Shown one piece after another: positions 1 through 9,756 of a stretch of 64,000 nt of DNA. The number at the start of each line of letters is the position of its first letter. Within the stretch, counting starts at the first letter, position 1. The position numbers and the translations under genes were made by a program. A model generated the notes under the pieces. It had not been told where the DNA came from, did not search any database, and saw nothing but the letters and a program-made list of their open reading frames with translations. Origin of the DNA: Citrobacter werkmanii NBRC 105721 (GTDB lineage: Bacteria; Pseudomonadota; Gammaproteobacteria; Enterobacterales; Enterobacteriaceae); assembly GCA_000759755.1 (NCBI GenBank), contig BBMW01000013.1:62001-126000 (forward strand). The letters are read 5' to 3'.

Positions 1-2
1 TG

Positions 3-236
3 CCAACGCCAGTGCCGGGCGAAAAAGCCGTGCCGCTACGCCTGTCGCTGCCGCATCACTGGCGAAATTACTCCCTTGATACGCTGGCACAACTTCAACT
101 CCGCCCCGGAAACAACATGGCACGGCTACCTTTACCACAATCCTGGTATACCGGGGCTAATTTCCCCATGCTGGCTACGATTGCAAGTGATAGCGATAAT
201 CTGTCGAAAGTGGGTGAACATTCATTCCTTTATTAA
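3..236 (+). CDS. C-terminal end of an unidentified protein (partial, runs in from the left edge)
   Basis: An open frame enters at the left edge and ends at a TAA at 234-236, giving about 77 residues. I do not recognise the family. The peptide has several Leu-Pro, Trp-Tyr and Arg-Pro-Gly-Asn patches and no membrane segment. It overlaps the end of the convergent cbrA gene by 15 bases. In E. coli K-12 the gene at this place is dgoT, but this tail does not look like a major facilitator C-terminus. It could also be a chance frame, so confidence is low. Confidence 0.35.
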   Translation, partial: PTPVPGEKAVPLRLSLPHHWRNYSLDTLAQLQLRPGNNMARLPLPQSWYTGANFPMLATIASDSDNLSKVGEHSFLY

Positions 237-1334
237 AAACCTCCACCAGAACTTCATTGGCGGATGTTTTTCTGACCCTGTCAGGGGGATATGCGCAACG
301 CCACTTTGCATTATCCATTTCCGGATACACGCCGCTGTTAATATGCGGCTTTTAAGGATCTTGCCATACAGTTTAAGACGTAGCTTGCGAGTGGCATGCC
401 TGTATGCGAGATTCATATCCTTTCTATCCCGTATTAATACTGATTTGAGGATTTCTGCACTATCAAGCGCGTAACTAATTCCTTCCAGCGAGCTGGCGCT
501 GATAAAACCGGCCGCTTCGCCAATCAAAAACGCATTGTCCTTACCGCAGACGAAGTCTTTCCAGCGCGATGGGAACAGCACCGTACATTTTTCGCTTTTC
601 ACGGGGTTGCCGAACTGGAATTGGAACGCTTCCATCTTCTCTTTTAGTTCGTCAAAGCGTGCCTGGCCGTCCTTCATTGGGTAGGCGCCGCCAAAGATAA
701 AATAACCATCCTTGCTGATACTCCATGAATAACAGTCGGTTGTGTCGTTATCAAAAATACAGGAATAGAACGGCACGGGATGTTTTTCTGCAAACCATTG
801 TTGAATTGCCACATATTTACGGATTTGGTGCTGGGGATAGAGATGACGGCGTACCAGTGAATTCGCGCCGTCGGCGCCCACCAGATAACGCGCGGTGATA
901 TGCTGCTCCCAACCGTCGGCGCGAAAGATAACATGCCAGTTATCGCCTTCGCGCCAGATCTTGCGACACAGACTATCGTGGTACACCTGCACCTCTTCAG
1001 GAATGAGAGATTTCATCCATAAATCAAAAGCATGGCGATTGATGTTAATGTAGCTGCGCTGGTAGTTACGGGTCAGAGAGGCTGCAACATCAACCGTTTT
1101 AACGCTAAAAATCTGTGGGTTGGCGATGATATCAACGGGCAAGGTTATCCCGTCGCGGATAAACGAACGCTGAGCATCCGGGGCCAGCAGCCCGCCGCAG
1201 GGTTTCGTGAATCCTTCGTTGCCGCACTGGCGCTTTTTATCCAATGCAATCACGCGCATTTTTCCACTCAACTGTCGCGCCAGCGCTGCGCCTGCCGGGC
1301 CTAATCCGATAATCGCTACGTCAAAATGTTCCAT
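222..1334 (-). CDS. cbrA: CbrA, FAD-dependent oxidoreductase of the geranylgeranyl reductase family
   Basis: A 370-residue flavoprotein-like enzyme. The N-terminus has the Rossmann dinucleotide motif G10-x-G12-x-x-G15, followed by Asp32 at the end of the second strand. A second FAD motif (GADGANS) and a third (LIGEAAGF) follow in the order usual for the PHBH/geranylgeranyl reductase fold. E. coli CbrA (about 354 residues) is linked to colicin M resistance, presumably through reduction of a polyprenyl substrate; the exact reaction is not known. An upstream in-frame extension to 1448 is open, but the start at 1334 places the FAD motif at its normal distance from the N-terminus. The gene diverges from yidR, as in E. 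coli. Confidence 0.9.
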   Translation of the reverse strand: MEHFDVAIIGLGPAGAALARQLSGKMRVIALDKKRQCGNEGFTKPCGGLLAPDAQRSFIRDGITLPVDIIANPQIFSVKTVDVAASLTRNYQRSYININRHAFDLWMKSLIPEEVQVYHDSLCRKIWREGDNWHVIFRADGWEQHITARYLVGADGANSLVRRHLYPQHQIRKYVAIQQWFAEKHPVPFYSCIFDNDTTDCYSWSISKDGYFIFGGAYPMKDGQARFDELKEKMEAFQFQFGNPVKSEKCTVLFPSRWKDFVCGKDNAFLIGEAAGFISASSLEGISYALDSAEILKSVLIRDRKDMNLAYRHATRKLRLKLYGKILKSRILTAACIRKWIMQSGVAHIPLTGSEKHPPMKFWWRFLIKE

Positions 1335-1434
1335 CTTTCTGTCCGCAAAAAATGAAGATGGACATACGCTAAAGCCTGAAAGTGAAGTGCTTGTGAAGTA
1401 TGATTGCTTAAATCGTCTTGTATCAGGGCATCCC

Positions 1435-2661
1435 ATGAAGCAAATCACCTTTACGCCGCGTAATCATCAGCTTACTAATATCAACACCTGGACCCCGGAC
1501 AGTAACTGGCTGGTCTTCGACGTGCGTCCTTCCGGTGCCTCTTTTACGGGAGAAACGATTGAACGTGTCAATGTTCATACTGGCGAACTGGAGGTGATTT
1601 ACCGGGCCACTCAAGAGGCACATGTTGGCGTGGTGACCGTTCATCCAAAGTTGGAACAGTATGTTTTTATTCATGGTCCAGAAAATCCTGATGAAACATG
1701 GGATTACGATTTTCATCATCGCCGTGGAGTGATTGTTTCGCAGACAGATGTGTCTAACCTGGATGCGATGGATATCACCGCGCCGTACACGCCTGGTGCA
1801 TTACGTGGCGGCAGTCATGTGCATGTCTTTAGCCCGAGCGGTGAGTTTGTCAGTTTCACTTATAACGACCATGTGCTGCATGAACGCTCTCCGGCGCTGG
1901 ATTTACGTAACGTCGGCGTGGCTGCGCCGTATGGTCCGGTGAACGTATCCGCGCAGCATCCGCGTGAATATAGCGGGAGCCGCTGGTGCGTGCTGGTGAG
2001 TCAAACGACGCCTGCGCCAAAACCGGGGAGCGATGAGATAAACCGAGCCTATGAAGAAGGTTGGGTGGGCGAAAGCACACTGGCGTTTATCGGCGATACG
2101 TTGTCAGTTACCGGTGAGAAAGTGCCTGAGCTGTTTATCGTTGATTTGCCACAGAATGAAAGCGGCTGGAAACAGCCGGGTGACGCACCGCTGGAGGGCA
2201 CAGAGGCGACAATGCCTGCGCCGCCATCCGGCATTCACCAACGCCGTCTGACGTTTACTCATGAGCGCGCCTTTCCGGGGCTGGTGAATCAGCCGCGCCA
2301 CTGGGTGCGCACTAATCCACAGGCGTCTGAAATTGCGTTTTTAATGCGCGATAACCATGGCGTTGTGCAGCTGTGGTTAATTTCACCACAGGGTGGTGAG
2401 CCGCGTCAGCTTACCCGCTGCGCCACGGGTATTCAGTCAGCATTCAACTGGCATCCGTCGGGGAAATGGCTGGGGTTTGTGCTGGAAAACAGAATCGCCT
2501 GTTGTGATGCTCAGACGGGAGAGATTGATTTTTTAACGGATCGTCACGGCAACCCGCCCTCGGCCGATGCGGTCGTCTTCTCTCCTGATGGGCGACGGGT
2601 TGCGTGGATGGAAGACGTCGAAGGTTTTCGCCAATTGTGGATGACTGAAACAGGGCGTTAA
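1435..2661 (+). CDS. yidR: YidR, DUF3748 beta-propeller-like protein
   Basis: A 408-residue protein close in length to E. coli YidR (about 415). The C-terminal half carries TolB-like propeller repeats: phrases such as '[15 protein letters not shown]' and '[12 protein letters not shown]' are typical blade strands. No signal peptide is visible, so a cytoplasmic location is likely. The biochemical role is unknown. The ATG at 1435 was chosen because the longer upstream frame runs through the cbrA promoter region. It lies between divergent cbrA and convergent yidQ, and its stop codon abuts the yidQ stop codon with no gap. Confidence 0.88.
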   Translation: MKQITFTPRNHQLTNINTWTPDSNWLVFDVRPSGASFTGETIERVNVHTGELEVIYRATQEAHVGVVTVHPKLEQYVFIHGPENPDETWDYDFHHRRGVIVSQTDVSNLDAMDITAPYTPGALRGGSHVHVFSPSGEFVSFTYNDHVLHERSPALDLRNVGVAAPYGPVNVSAQHPREYSGSRWCVLVSQTTPAPKPGSDEINRAYEEGWVGESTLAFIGDTLSVTGEKVPELFIVDLPQNESGWKQPGDAPLEGTEATMPAPPSGIHQRRLTFTHERAFPGLVNQPRHWVRTNPQASEIAFLMRDNHGVVQLWLISPQGGEPRQLTRCATGIQSAFNWHPSGKWLGFVLENRIACCDAQTGEIDFLTDRHGNPPSADAVVFSPDGRRVAWMEDVEGFRQLWMTETGR

Positions 2662-2997
2662 TTAAGGAGCAGGCATTTTCGCCGGGGGGAGAACGGCGTT
2701 CGTGGCCTGCGTTCTCTCCTCGCTCTTTTCTACGCGGGATCTCACCGAGTTATCTTTACGAAAGAGATCCCATGGAAGCAATACGGTATCAAGCACCGCC
2801 GTAAAAGGCATATCCAGAATCGCCAGCGACTTCGTTCCCCAATTCGTATCACTTTCGCTTATCATGGTGGCGCTGGCGCGTGTGCCAGGATACGTCCCTT
2901 CCTTGCCTCCGGTATGTGACATTATGCTGGAACAGCCGCTCAAAAACGCCATCCCGCTGCACATTGTCAGTGTTACCAACATTTTTTTTATCATCAT
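2662..2997 (-). CDS. yidQ: YidQ, small outer-membrane-type lipoprotein (DUF1375)
   Basis: A 111-residue lipoprotein precursor. The N-terminus has Lys-Lys, a hydrophobic stretch and a lipobox ending Leu-Ser-Gly-Cys, followed by Ser-Ser, so there is no Asp+2 inner-membrane retention signal. The mature part includes the conserved GTYPGTRASA and NWGTKSLAILDMPF segments of the YidQ family. Function is unknown. It converges on yidR and diverges from ibpA, the same arrangement as in E. coli. Confidence 0.9.
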   Translation of the reverse strand: MMIKKMLVTLTMCSGMAFLSGCSSIMSHTGGKEGTYPGTRASATMISESDTNWGTKSLAILDMPFTAVLDTVLLPWDLFRKDNSVRSRVEKSEERTQATNAVLPPAKMPAP

Positions 2998-3165
2998 TTA
3001 TTCATCTGTTTTCATCGTGTTTGCATGATGAGTTAAAGCGATCCGTTGCGAAAATAACATCACCATTTCGTCGCACTGTGGCGGCTATCGCGATTTATCG
3101 ATAACAACTGCTCTCCCCAGTGTATGCAATAGACAACAAACTGCAAAAAAAGTCAGATGAATACG

Positions 3166-3191
3166 CTTGAAAAGTTTGTTTTAAGACCCAT
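3166..3191 (+). promoter_or_regulatory. Sigma-32 heat-shock promoter of ibpAB
   Basis: CTTGAAA at 3166-3172 and CCCAT at 3187-3191 are separated by 14 bases. This matches the sigma-32 (RpoH) consensus of CTTGAAA, 13-15 bases, CCCCAT. Transcription would start near 3200, giving a leader of about 100 bases before ibpA. E. coli ibpAB is a known RpoH-dependent operon. Confidence 0.85.
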
Positions 3192-3204
3192 TTTTAGGAT
3201 GTAG

Positions 3205-3298
3205 ACAACAGAAGGGCATGCCTGATGGGTGTCCTGGCTACCTGACCTGTCCATGATGGAAGGTCTCACATTCTCGCTGATTTCAGGAGCTATTGATT
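3205..3298 (+). promoter_or_regulatory. ROSE-type RNA thermometer in the ibpA leader
   Basis: The leader between the sigma-32 promoter and ibpA is about 95 bases. Close to the start it has the conserved U-Y-G-C-U signature (TCGCT, 3274-3278) facing the Shine-Dalgarno AGGAG (3285-3289), so the ribosome site would be masked in the last hairpin and open on heating. ROSE elements are established for ibpA of E. coli and Salmonella. The upstream hairpin boundaries were not folded computationally. Confidence 0.75.
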
Positions 3299-3712
3299 AT
3301 GCGTAACTTTGATTTATCCCCGCTGTACCGTTCTGCTATTGGTTTTGACCGTCTGTTTAACCTGCTGGAAAACAACCAGAGCCAGAGTAATGGCGGCTAC
3401 CCTCCGTACAACGTTGAGCTGGTAGACGAAAACCATTACCGCATTGCGATTGCCGTTGCCGGTTTCGCTGAAAGCGAGCTGGAAATTACCGCTCAGGACA
3501 ATCTGCTGGTGGTAAAAGGCGCTCATGCGGATGAGCAAAAAGAACGTACTTACCTGTATCAGGGTATTGCCGAGCGCAACTTCGAACGTAAGTTCCAGTT
3601 AGCGGAGAACATTCATGTTCGCGGCGCAAACCTGGTGAATGGTCTGCTGTATATCGATCTTGAGCGCGTTATTCCCGAAGCGAACAAACCGCGCCGCATC
3701 GAAATCAACTAA
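3299..3712 (+). CDS. ibpA: IbpA, small heat-shock protein (Hsp20)
   Basis: A 137-residue protein, the same length as E. coli IbpA. It is an alpha-crystallin-domain holdase that coats inclusion bodies and passes clients to ClpB/DnaK. The N-terminus ([20 protein letters not shown]) is the family signature. The crystallin domain spans about residues 35-125, and the C-terminal tail carries the I-x-I-like RRIEIN motif. The start is placed at 3299, not 3293, because the former fits the AGGAG at 3285 and the E. coli protein. It is followed by ibpB, with a hairpin between the two genes. Confidence 0.97.
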   Translation: MRNFDLSPLYRSAIGFDRLFNLLENNQSQSNGGYPPYNVELVDENHYRIAIAVAGFAESELEITAQDNLLVVKGAHADEQKERTYLYQGIAERNFERKFQLAENIHVRGANLVNGLLYIDLERVIPEANKPRRIEIN

Positions 3713-3804
3713 TTCTGTGGGCCGCTTCAGGCGGCCCTGCTAAGCAATCGGCTTGCCGTCAGGGAGCCGAAAGGTACCTACTCGCTTCTTAGAAGGAGAT
3801 TATT
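3713..3804 (+). promoter_or_regulatory. ibpA-ibpB intercistronic hairpin and ROSE-like ibpB leader
   Basis: A perfect 7-bp stem GGGCCGC (3719-3725) / GCGGCCC (3731-3737) with a 5-base loop lies just after ibpA. It has no U tract, so it is more likely an RNA processing or stability element than a terminator. Just before ibpB, TCGCT (3782-3786) faces AAGGAG (3793-3798), the same U-Y-G-C-U / Shine-Dalgarno pairing seen before ibpA. This suggests that ibpB translation is also heat-gated (inference). Confidence 0.6.
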
Positions 3805-4233
3805 ATGCGTAACTACGATTTATCCCCACTGCTGCGTCAATGGATCGGTTTTGACAAACTGGCCAATGCCTTACAAAACGCCGGTGAAAGCCAGAGCTTC
3901 CCACCCTATAACATCGAAAAGAGCGATGATAACCACTACCGCATTACCCTTGCGTTAGCCGGTTTCCGCCAGGAAGATCTGGATATTCAACTGGAAGGTA
4001 CGCGCCTGACCGTGAAAGGTACACCGCTGCAGCCGGAAAAAGAGACAAAATGGTTGCACCAGGGGCTGGTTACTCAGCCGTTCAGCCTGAGCTTTACGCT
4101 GGCTGAAAATATGGAGGTCTCAGGCGCAAGCTTTACTAACGGCTTGCTGCATATCGATTTGACCCGCAATGAACCTGAAACCATTGCCCCACAACGTATC
4201 GCCATCAGCGAACGTCCCGCATTAAATAGCTAA
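3805..4233 (+). CDS. ibpB: IbpB, small heat-shock protein (Hsp20)
   Basis: A 142-residue paralogue of IbpA, with the shared [19 protein letters not shown] start and an alpha-crystallin domain at about residues 33-125. The length equals E. coli IbpB. It works with IbpA in loose inclusion-body complexes. It is preceded by a strong AAGGAG and followed by a Rho-independent terminator, so it is the second and last gene of the ibpAB operon. Confidence 0.97.
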   Translation: MRNYDLSPLLRQWIGFDKLANALQNAGESQSFPPYNIEKSDDNHYRITLALAGFRQEDLDIQLEGTRLTVKGTPLQPEKETKWLHQGLVTQPFSLSFTLAENMEVSGASFTNGLLHIDLTRNEPETIAPQRIAISERPALNS

Positions 4234-4250
4234 ATAGCTCCATGCCTTTG

Positions 4251-4277
4251 CCCCGCCAGAAATGACGGGGCTTTTTT
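4251..4277 (+). terminator. Rho-independent terminator after ibpB
   Basis: CCCCG (4251-4255) pairs with CGGGG (4266-4270) around a 10-base loop and is followed by a run of six T (4272-4277). Confidence 0.8.
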
Positions 4278-4320
4278 GTGCGTCAGCACTCATGAAACTG
4301 TCTTGTTGTAACGAATGTTT

Positions 4321-4340
4321 CACTGTAAAAATATCCAGTA
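4321..4340 (+). promoter_or_regulatory. LexA (SOS) box upstream of the dinD pseudogene
   Basis: The 20 bases have CTGT (4323-4326) and CCAG (4335-4338) in the CTG-N10-CAG arrangement, with A/T-rich spacing and flanking CA and TA. This agrees with the SOS consensus and with E. coli dinD being SOS-induced. The box lies 28 bases upstream of the start codon. Confidence 0.7.
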
Positions 4341-4368
4341 TCAATACTCTTAACGAAGGAATGTTTTT

Positions 4369-5187
4369 ATGAGTGAACATCAACCATTTGATGCTATGAA
4401 ACAGTTTGATGATGCCGGGATCGAATATTGGTCTGCCCGGGAATTAGCTAAGGTTCTTGAATATTCAGAGTACCGACATTTTCTACCTGTGATAAAGAAA
4501 GCTGCGGAGTCATGTGTAGCCAGTGGTCAATTAGAGAGTGACCATTTCGAGGAGATCCTCGCAATGGTACGAATTGGGTCAGGAGCTAGTCGGGAATTAA
4601 AAGACGTAAAACTCTCCCGCTACGCCTGTTATGTGGTCGTGCAAAATGGTGATCCCGCGAAACCTGTTATCGCGGCAGGGTAAACCTACTTTGCCATTCA
4701 AACCCGACGTCAGGAGTTGGCCGATGATGCTGCTTTTAAATCTCTGCGTGAGGATGAAAAGCGTTTGTTCTTACGCAATGAACTAAAAGAACACAATAAG
4801 CATCTGGTTGAAACCGCACAACTTGCTGGCGTAGAGACCGCTTTCGATTTTGCTATCTTTCAAAACCATGGTTACAAGGGGCTTTATGGCGGTTTAGATC
4901 AGCGAGCGATTCATGAACGTAAAGGGTTGAGGAAAAGCCAGAAAATTCTCGATTACATGGGGTCTACAGAGCTGGCGGCAAATCTGTTTCGGGCAACGCA
5001 AACGGAAGACAAACTGCGCAGAGACTCTGTTAACACCAAACAGCAAGCTAATCAGACGCATTACGAGGTGGGATGCAAAGTTCGCCAGACTATTCATGAA
5101 CTGGGTGGCACGATGCCGGAAGCGCTGCCATTGCCAGAATAAAGCATTCAGCAACTACAAATCGACGTGAAGAAAAACGCTAAATAA
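4369..5187 (+). pseudogene. dinD: dinD, DNA-damage-inducible protein D, interrupted by two in-frame stop codons
   Basis: One continuous frame of 273 codons matches E. coli DinD (274 residues) from the N-terminal WSARELAKVLEYSEYRHF segment to the C-terminal lysine-rich tail. It is interrupted by TAA at 4681-4683 (codon 105) and TAA at 5140-5142 (codon 258). The first stands where E. coli has Gln in AAGQTYF, so it looks like a single C-to-T change. The second lies in the loosely conserved tail. Both sides of each stop remain well conserved, so decay is recent. DinD inhibits RecA filaments in E. coli; here only a 104-residue N-terminal fragment would be made. The SOS box upstream is intact. Confidence 0.85.
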
Positions 5188-5270
5188 CGCCCTTCTTAAG
5201 CGCTTATTGGCGCTCTGTAGCATGATAATGTGCGCCACTCTGCATTCATGCCTGAACGGTTCAGTCATAA

Positions 5271-6971
<1,701 letters not shown>

Positions 6972-6983
6972 AGAACGCGTGTC

Positions 6984-7009
6984 CGGCCTGCATCTTCTGC
7001 AGGCCGATT
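6984..7009. terminator. Hairpin between convergent yidE and yidL
   Basis: A perfect 9-bp inverted repeat CGGCCTGCA (6984-6992) / TGCAGGCCG (6998-7006) with a 5-base loop is followed by ATTT on the plus strand. It sits exactly between the stops of yidE and yidL, so it may stop transcription from either side. The U tract is weak. Confidence 0.6.
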
Positions 7010-7873
7010 TCACTTCTCATGTTTAAGCACTGCCGAGGGCGCATAGCCAAATTTGTGTTTAAACGCTTTGCTGAAATGAAATGAGTCAAAAAAGTTAAGC
7101 ATATCTGCCACCTGTCCGACCGTATTCCCTTCCTGCTTTAACAGTGACAGCGCCAGTTCCAGCCGGGCATCGAGATAATATTCCTTTGGTGTTTTACCGG
7201 TGTAACGTAAAAAAAGACGACGTAGCCAGGCTTCGCTACAGGGGATGGTGGCCGCCATATCCGCCACGCTCCAGCGCCTTTGCAGGCTGGCATGCAGAGT
7301 GGCAATTAGTTTTTCAATTTGTATCCGCTGTGAGTCTTTTTTTCCTTCGGCGTAAATAAGACAAATCCATTGATAAATTATTTTTGTGAGAAAAGCGACG
7401 GCCAGGTTATTTTTCATTGAGTCTTGTGACGTAATTAATCGCGAGACCTCGCCCAGCTCCTGATTATAAATATCACCATTATAAATAATACTTTGCTGGC
7501 GTAACGGAATATCCATTACGCTGGTTGGCGTGAATTCCATCCAGTATTGTTCCCATACTAATCCTTCACAATGATAAGACTGTATATCTGTTGGTTTTAA
7601 AAAGATTATACAATTCCCGGTGAGGGTAATGTGTTCGCCGTCTTTTAGCAGGATTTTCCCACAGCCCTGGACGGTATAGACAGCAACCCATGAATTAGCT
7701 ATCAGTGGCTTTTTCTTATCGCGTGGCCAAATAACCCTGTAATGTTCGTCGGCATAGGTGTGCCACAGCGAGATCAATGAAATTCCGCTTGAGATCACAT
7801 TTTCGTTAATTAATAGGGGAATATTGTACGTAGTTTCGTTTTTTACATGCGAACTTTGCATCTTTCCATTCAT
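7010..7873 (-). CDS. yidL: YidL, AraC/XylS-family transcriptional regulator
   Basis: A 287-residue regulator. The N-terminal two-thirds is an AraC-type sensing cupin region. The C-terminal ~100 residues contain the two helix-turn-helix motifs (WSVADMAATIPCSEAWLRRLF and VGQVADMLNFFDSFHFSKAFK). I chose the ATG at 7873, which gives the N-terminus MNGKMQSS seen in E. coli YidL; a GTG at 7903 would add ten residues. It diverges from the yidK-yidJ operon and is a likely regulator of it (inference). Confidence 0.9.
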   Translation of the reverse strand: MNGKMQSSHVKNETTYNIPLLINENVISSGISLISLWHTYADEHYRVIWPRDKKKPLIANSWVAVYTVQGCGKILLKDGEHITLTGNCIIFLKPTDIQSYHCEGLVWEQYWMEFTPTSVMDIPLRQQSIIYNGDIYNQELGEVSRLITSQDSMKNNLAVAFLTKIIYQWICLIYAEGKKDSQRIQIEKLIATLHASLQRRWSVADMAATIPCSEAWLRRLFLRYTGKTPKEYYLDARLELALSLLKQEGNTVGQVADMLNFFDSFHFSKAFKHKFGYAPSAVLKHEK

Positions 7874-7905
7874 TTTAATTACCCGCCGGAGAATTATGCC
7901 CACAA

Positions 7906-7935
7906 CCTGAACTTAACAGAAAAAATCTGTTCAGG
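7906..7935. promoter_or_regulatory. Dyad element in the yidL-yidK divergent promoter region
   Basis: CCTGAAC (7906-7912) and GTTCAGG (7929-7935) form a perfect 7-bp inverted repeat. An inner repeat ACAGA / TCTGT lies around a run of A. It sits between the divergent starts of yidL (7873) and yidK (8041), so it is a candidate operator. No other gene lies in this interval. Confidence 0.45.
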
Positions 7936-8040
7936 GATATGACGTTTTTATTTTAAGAAATCTGACTGCCTGACCCGGTGCACAATACCTCGCATTCTCC
8001 CTACAGCTGCCGGGACATAATGAAAAACAAGGGCTATGAG

Positions 8041-9756
8041 ATGAATACGCTACAAATTCTAAGCTTTGTGGGTTTTACGCTGCTGGTGGCGGTAATCACC
8101 TGGTGGAAGTTACGGAAAGCGGATACCGGATCGCAACAAGGATATTTTCTGGCGGGGCGATCGCTAAAAGCGCCGGTTATTGCCGCATCGCTGATGCTAA
8201 CGAATCTCTCGACGGAGCAACTGGTAGGGTTAACCGGCCAGGCTTATCGCAGTGGGATGTCGGTAATGGCATGGGAAGTTATCTCAGCGATCCCGCTCAT
8301 TTTTCTGGCGCTGATTTTTTTGCCGCGCTATCTGCAGCGCGGCATTGCCACCATTCCGGACTTTATTGAGGAGCGTTATGACAAAACGACCCGCATTATC
8401 ATCGACTGCTGTTTTTTAATTGCCACGGGGATTTGTTTTCTGCCGATCATTTTGTATTCCGGCGCACTTGCCTTTAACAGTATGTTTCATGTTACTGAAA
8501 CCTTTGGTATTTCCCAGCATACGGCAATTTGGTTGATGGCGGTGGTATTGGGGATTAGTGGTATTTTGTACGCCGTGGTCGGCGGGATGCGTGCCATTGC
8601 TATTGCTGATGTGATCAATGGTATCGGTCTGGTTATTGGCGGTCTGATGGTGCCACTATTTGGCCTGATGGCAATGGGTAAAGGCAGCCTGAGCGAAGGA
8701 ATTACGCGCTTAACGCAGGATCACAGCCAGATGTTGAATTCGATTGGCGGGAGCAACGACCCGGTACCGATCGGCGCGGCGCTGACCGGGCTTATTCTGG
8801 TGAATACCTTCTACTGGTGTACGAACCAGGGAATTGTTCAACGTACGCTGGCGTCCAAAAGTTTATCGGAGGGACAGAAAGGGGCCTTATTGACGGCGGT
8901 GTTGAAGATGCTGGATCCGCTGATTCTGGTATTGCCTGGCGTTATCGCCTTTCACCTTTTCCAGGATCTCCCAAAAGCGGATATGGCTTACCCGGCGCTG
9001 GTAAACAAAGTCATGCCATTGCCGCTGATTGGCTTTTTCAGCGCCGTATTGTTCGGCGCGATCATCAGCGCGTTTTGCGGTTTTCTCAACAGCGCCTCGA
9101 CACTATTCAGCCTCGGTATTTATCGTCGTCTGATTAACGAGCAGGCCAGCCCCGATAAACTGGTCAGCGTGGGGCGTCGTTTTGGTTTTATCGTCGCGGT
9201 TATTTCTGTGCTGGTTGCGCCGTGGATTGCGTATGCGCCACAGGGGCTTTACAGCTGGATGAAACAACTCAACGGCATTTACAACGTACCGTTGGTGACC
9301 ATCGTTATTATGGGCTTCTTTTTCCCCCGCATCCCGGCATTGGCGGCGAAGGTCGCGATGGGGCTGGGTATCGTCAGCTACATCACCATTAACTATCTGG
9401 TTAAGTTCGACTTTCACTTCCTTTACGTTTTGGCCTGTACCTTCTGCATTAACGTGGTGGTCATGCTGGTTATCGGTGTTATCAAGCCGCGTGCCACGCC
9501 GTTTAAATTCCATAATGCTTTCGCGGTAGATATGAAGCCGTGGAAAAACGCGAAGATCGCCTCTGTTGGCGTCCTGTTTGCGATGATTGGCGTCTATTCA
9601 GGTCTGGCGCAGTTTGGTGGCTACAACTCTCGTTGGCTGACAATCTTCAGCTACGCCATCACGGCAGCAGTAGTGATATACCTGATTTTCAGCAGTTGGC
9701 AGTCGCGACGTATCTCTACGGCACACAGTGTCTCTGACACTAAGGATAAAGCATGA
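8041..9756 (+). CDS. yidK: YidK, solute:sodium symporter family transporter
   Basis: A 571-residue inner-membrane protein, the same length as E. coli YidK. It has about 14 hydrophobic segments, starting with MNTLQILSFVGFTLLVAVI. The sodium symporter family signature (YFLAGRSLKAPVIAASLMLTNLSTEQLVGLTGQAY region, about residues 33-68) marks the SGLT family. The substrate is unproven. The co-transcribed sulfatase suggests uptake of a sulfated sugar or sulfate ester (inference). The ATG at 8041 was preferred over the upstream start at 7978 on length and hydrophobic N-terminus. Its stop overlaps the yidJ start by four bases (ATGA). Confidence 0.92.
   Translation: MNTLQILSFVGFTLLVAVITWWKLRKADTGSQQGYFLAGRSLKAPVIAASLMLTNLSTEQLVGLTGQAYRSGMSVMAWEVISAIPLIFLALIFLPRYLQRGIATIPDFIEERYDKTTRIIIDCCFLIATGICFLPIILYSGALAFNSMFHVTETFGISQHTAIWLMAVVLGISGILYAVVGGMRAIAIADVINGIGLVIGGLMVPLFGLMAMGKGSLSEGITRLTQDHSQMLNSIGGSNDPVPIGAALTGLILVNTFYWCTNQGIVQRTLASKSLSEGQKGALLTAVLKMLDPLILVLPGVIAFHLFQDLPKADMAYPALVNKVMPLPLIGFFSAVLFGAIISAFCGFLNSASTLFSLGIYRRLINEQASPDKLVSVGRRFGFIVAVISVLVAPWIAYAPQGLYSWMKQLNGIYNVPLVTIVIMGFFFPRIPALAAKVAMGLGIVSYITINYLVKFDFHFLYVLACTFCINVVVMLVIGVIKPRATPFKFHNAFAVDMKPWKNAKIASVGVLFAMIGVYSGLAQFGGYNSRWLTIFSYAITAAVVIYLIFSSWQSRRISTAHSVSDTKDKA

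Noticed and set aside
76-474. 132-codon plus-strand frame over the end of cbrA
   Set aside because: Antisense to the conserved cbrA 3' end, with no family features.
3719-3737. Terminator between ibpA and ibpB
   Set aside because: The hairpin is strong but lacks a U tract, and ibpB is known to be co-transcribed with ibpA.
4717-5142. Separate gene for a 141-residue protein
   Set aside because: It is in the same frame as the upstream 104-residue frame and together they match full-length DinD, so it is the downstream half of a pseudogene.
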